The notes below the pieces were generated by a model, which saw only the letters and a list, made by a program, of their open reading frames with translations, had not been told where the DNA came from and made no database searches. A program made the position numbers and the translations under genes. Shown here in pieces: positions 5,063 through 5,683 of a DNA stretch of 5,683 nucleotides. The stretch is from contig JALVEA010000023.1 in NCBI GenBank assembly GCA_027008665.1, positions 1-5,683 on the forward strand. Reading direction: 5' to 3'. The DNA comes from Thiotrichaceae bacterium (lineage in GTDB: Bacteria; Pseudomonadota; Gammaproteobacteria; Thiotrichales; Thiotrichaceae). Position 1 is the stretch's first letter. Each line of letters begins with the position of its first letter.

Positions 5063-5428
5063 ATGACCAATAAATTTCAAAATCAACAACAACTTAAAAA
5101 TGCATCCAATGCTGCATTAGCTTCTATACTTAATCTAACTTTATTACCTGTAATTGGTTTTATTGCATTGTATAGCATCTATAAAAAAACAAAACCCCAT
5201 AATATTGATCATTATCACGCTGTTTTGGGTATGAAAATTAATATTATTGCCGCAATTGTCTTATTGCTTGTCACGGCACTCATGATTTTATTAGGTGGCT
5301 TTGATTCTCCATGGACATGGGTATATGTCATCTCTTATTTTACGATTGTACATACGACTTTTATTATGATTGCATTATGGGTTTTAGTGCGTTCTTGGTC
5401 AGGTGATAAATTATTTAACGATGCCTGA
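5063..5428 (+). CDS. Uncharacterised small integral membrane protein between norB and norE
   Basis: This 121-residue protein is not one I can name. Its N-terminus is Gln/Asn-rich and polar (MTNKFQNQQQLKNASNAAL). Three predicted membrane segments follow: about 20-40, 58-79 and 86-109. A short loop with histidines (HNIDHYHAVLGMKIN, 46-60) joins the first two. The layout, with a polar start and an H-x-HA-type loop before the second helix, vaguely recalls DUF4870/Tic20-like small membrane proteins; this is a guess. It is longer than the two-helix NorF and lacks heme, CXXC and catalytic motifs. It has its own good ribosome site but sits behind a strong terminator. Its stop overlaps the FNR-type box in front of norE. 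Position between norB and norE suggests a role in NO reductase assembly or stability, which remains an inference. The frame could be extended to TTG 5027, but that start is implausible. Confidence 0.85.
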   Translation: MTNKFQNQQQLKNASNAALASILNLTLLPVIGFIALYSIYKKTKPHNIDHYHAVLGMKINIIAAIVLLLVTALMILLGGFDSPWTWVYVISYFTIVHTTFIMIALWVLVRSWSGDKLFNDA

Positions 5429-5438
5429 TAATCATCAA
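5425..5438. promoter_or_regulatory. FNR-type box 5, candidate norE promoter
   Basis: CTGAT-AATC-ATCAA has one mismatch to TTGAT-N4-ATCAA and overlaps the stop codon of the preceding gene. Two -10-like hexamers lie downstream: TATTAT (5455-5460, 5 of 6) and TACACT (5461-5466, 4 of 6). TACACT starts 29.5 nt from the box centre, as in a class II promoter, and would place transcription start at about 5473, almost on the norE start codon. Confidence 0.45.
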
Positions 5439-5473
5439 GGTATTTATCACTCAATATTATTACACTTTTTAGT

Positions 5474-5683
5474 ATGGATAAAATGCAAAAATTAGAAGAG
5501 TCAAAATTACTCCCTGGCGATCTGGCTATTTGGTTTTTTATTTTTATGGAGTTACTTGTTTTTGCGATAGCTTTTATTGCTTACTCTATCACGCGTCTGC
5601 AAAACTTAGCATTATTTAATGAATTTCAAAAAACACTGAATAAAGAGTTTGGAGCAATAAATACCATTTTACTGATTACTTCT
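5474..5683 (+). CDS. norE: NorE-like cytochrome c oxidase subunit III family protein, cut by the window edge
   Basis: The frame from ATG 5474 stays open to the last base, giving the first 70 residues. The opening KLLPGDLAIWFFIFMELLVFAIAFIAYSITRLQNLALFNEFQKTLN is typical of NorE and related heme-copper-oxidase subunit III proteins: a PGD-x-AIWFFI entry into the first helix (about 16-40), then a loop and the start of a second helix (INTILLITS). NorE is a non-catalytic membrane protein found in many nor clusters and is thought to help NO reductase maturation or activity. No Shine-Dalgarno sequence precedes ATG 5474; ATG 5483, three codons in, is an alternative start, also without a good site. 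The gene is 45 nt from its upstream neighbour and probably has its own FNR-type promoter. Confidence 0.85.
   Translation, partial: MDKMQKLEESKLLPGDLAIWFFIFMELLVFAIAFIAYSITRLQNLALFNEFQKTLNKEFGAINTILLITS

Noticed and set aside
5205..5218. One-mismatch FNR-type box TTGAT-CATT-ATCAC
   Set aside because: It lies inside the coding sequence of the membrane protein with no promoter context. It is a useful reminder that single-mismatch boxes occur by chance here, so the single-mismatch calls carry lower confidence.

Overview
The window holds a compact respiratory denitrification locus that converts nitrite to NO and then to N2O. It is arranged around a 413-bp divergent regulatory region at 2738-3150. 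The DNA is AT-rich and the proteins are proteobacterial in character (Tat-exported NirK, NorC/NorB of the cytochrome c-dependent NO reductase, NorE, a Sco protein). A low-GC gammaproteobacterium, such as a marine sulfur oxidiser or methylotroph relative, would fit. This placement is an inference from composition and gene content and is not proven by the sequence.

Leftward (minus strand) there is a tight three-gene unit. nirK (1589-2737) is a copper nitrite reductase with all type 1 and type 2 copper ligands. It is followed 19 nt later (9 nt if a GTG start is used) by an unrecognised 310-residue exported protein (637-1569). That gene overlaps by 7 nt a Sco/SenC copper-chaperone-like gene (643 to beyond the left edge). 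The layout suggests that the two downstream proteins serve periplasmic copper handling or NirK maturation.

Rightward (plus strand) lie norC (3151-3588) and norB (3601-4992). Every heme and FeB ligand of a true cNOR is present. A strong intrinsic terminator follows at about 5011-5040, then an uncharacterised 121-residue membrane protein with three predicted TM segments (5063-5428), then norE (5474 to beyond the right edge), which is related to cytochrome oxidase subunit III.

The most informative non-coding structure is a set of FNR/DNR/NNR-type boxes (TTGAT-N4-ATCAA). Two are perfect (2928-2941, 2967-2980). Two have one mismatch (3062-3075, 3121-3134). A further one-mismatch copy lies just upstream of norE (5425-5438). 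The box at 3062-3075 is placed as expected for a class II activated norC promoter, whose -10 sits in the middle of a separate 23-bp inverted repeat. norE lacks a Shine-Dalgarno sequence and may be read from a very short or leaderless transcript. The whole locus therefore looks like one oxygen/NO-responsive regulon in which NO production and NO removal are induced together.

Nothing in the window resembles a mobile element, CRISPR array, tRNA or rRNA.
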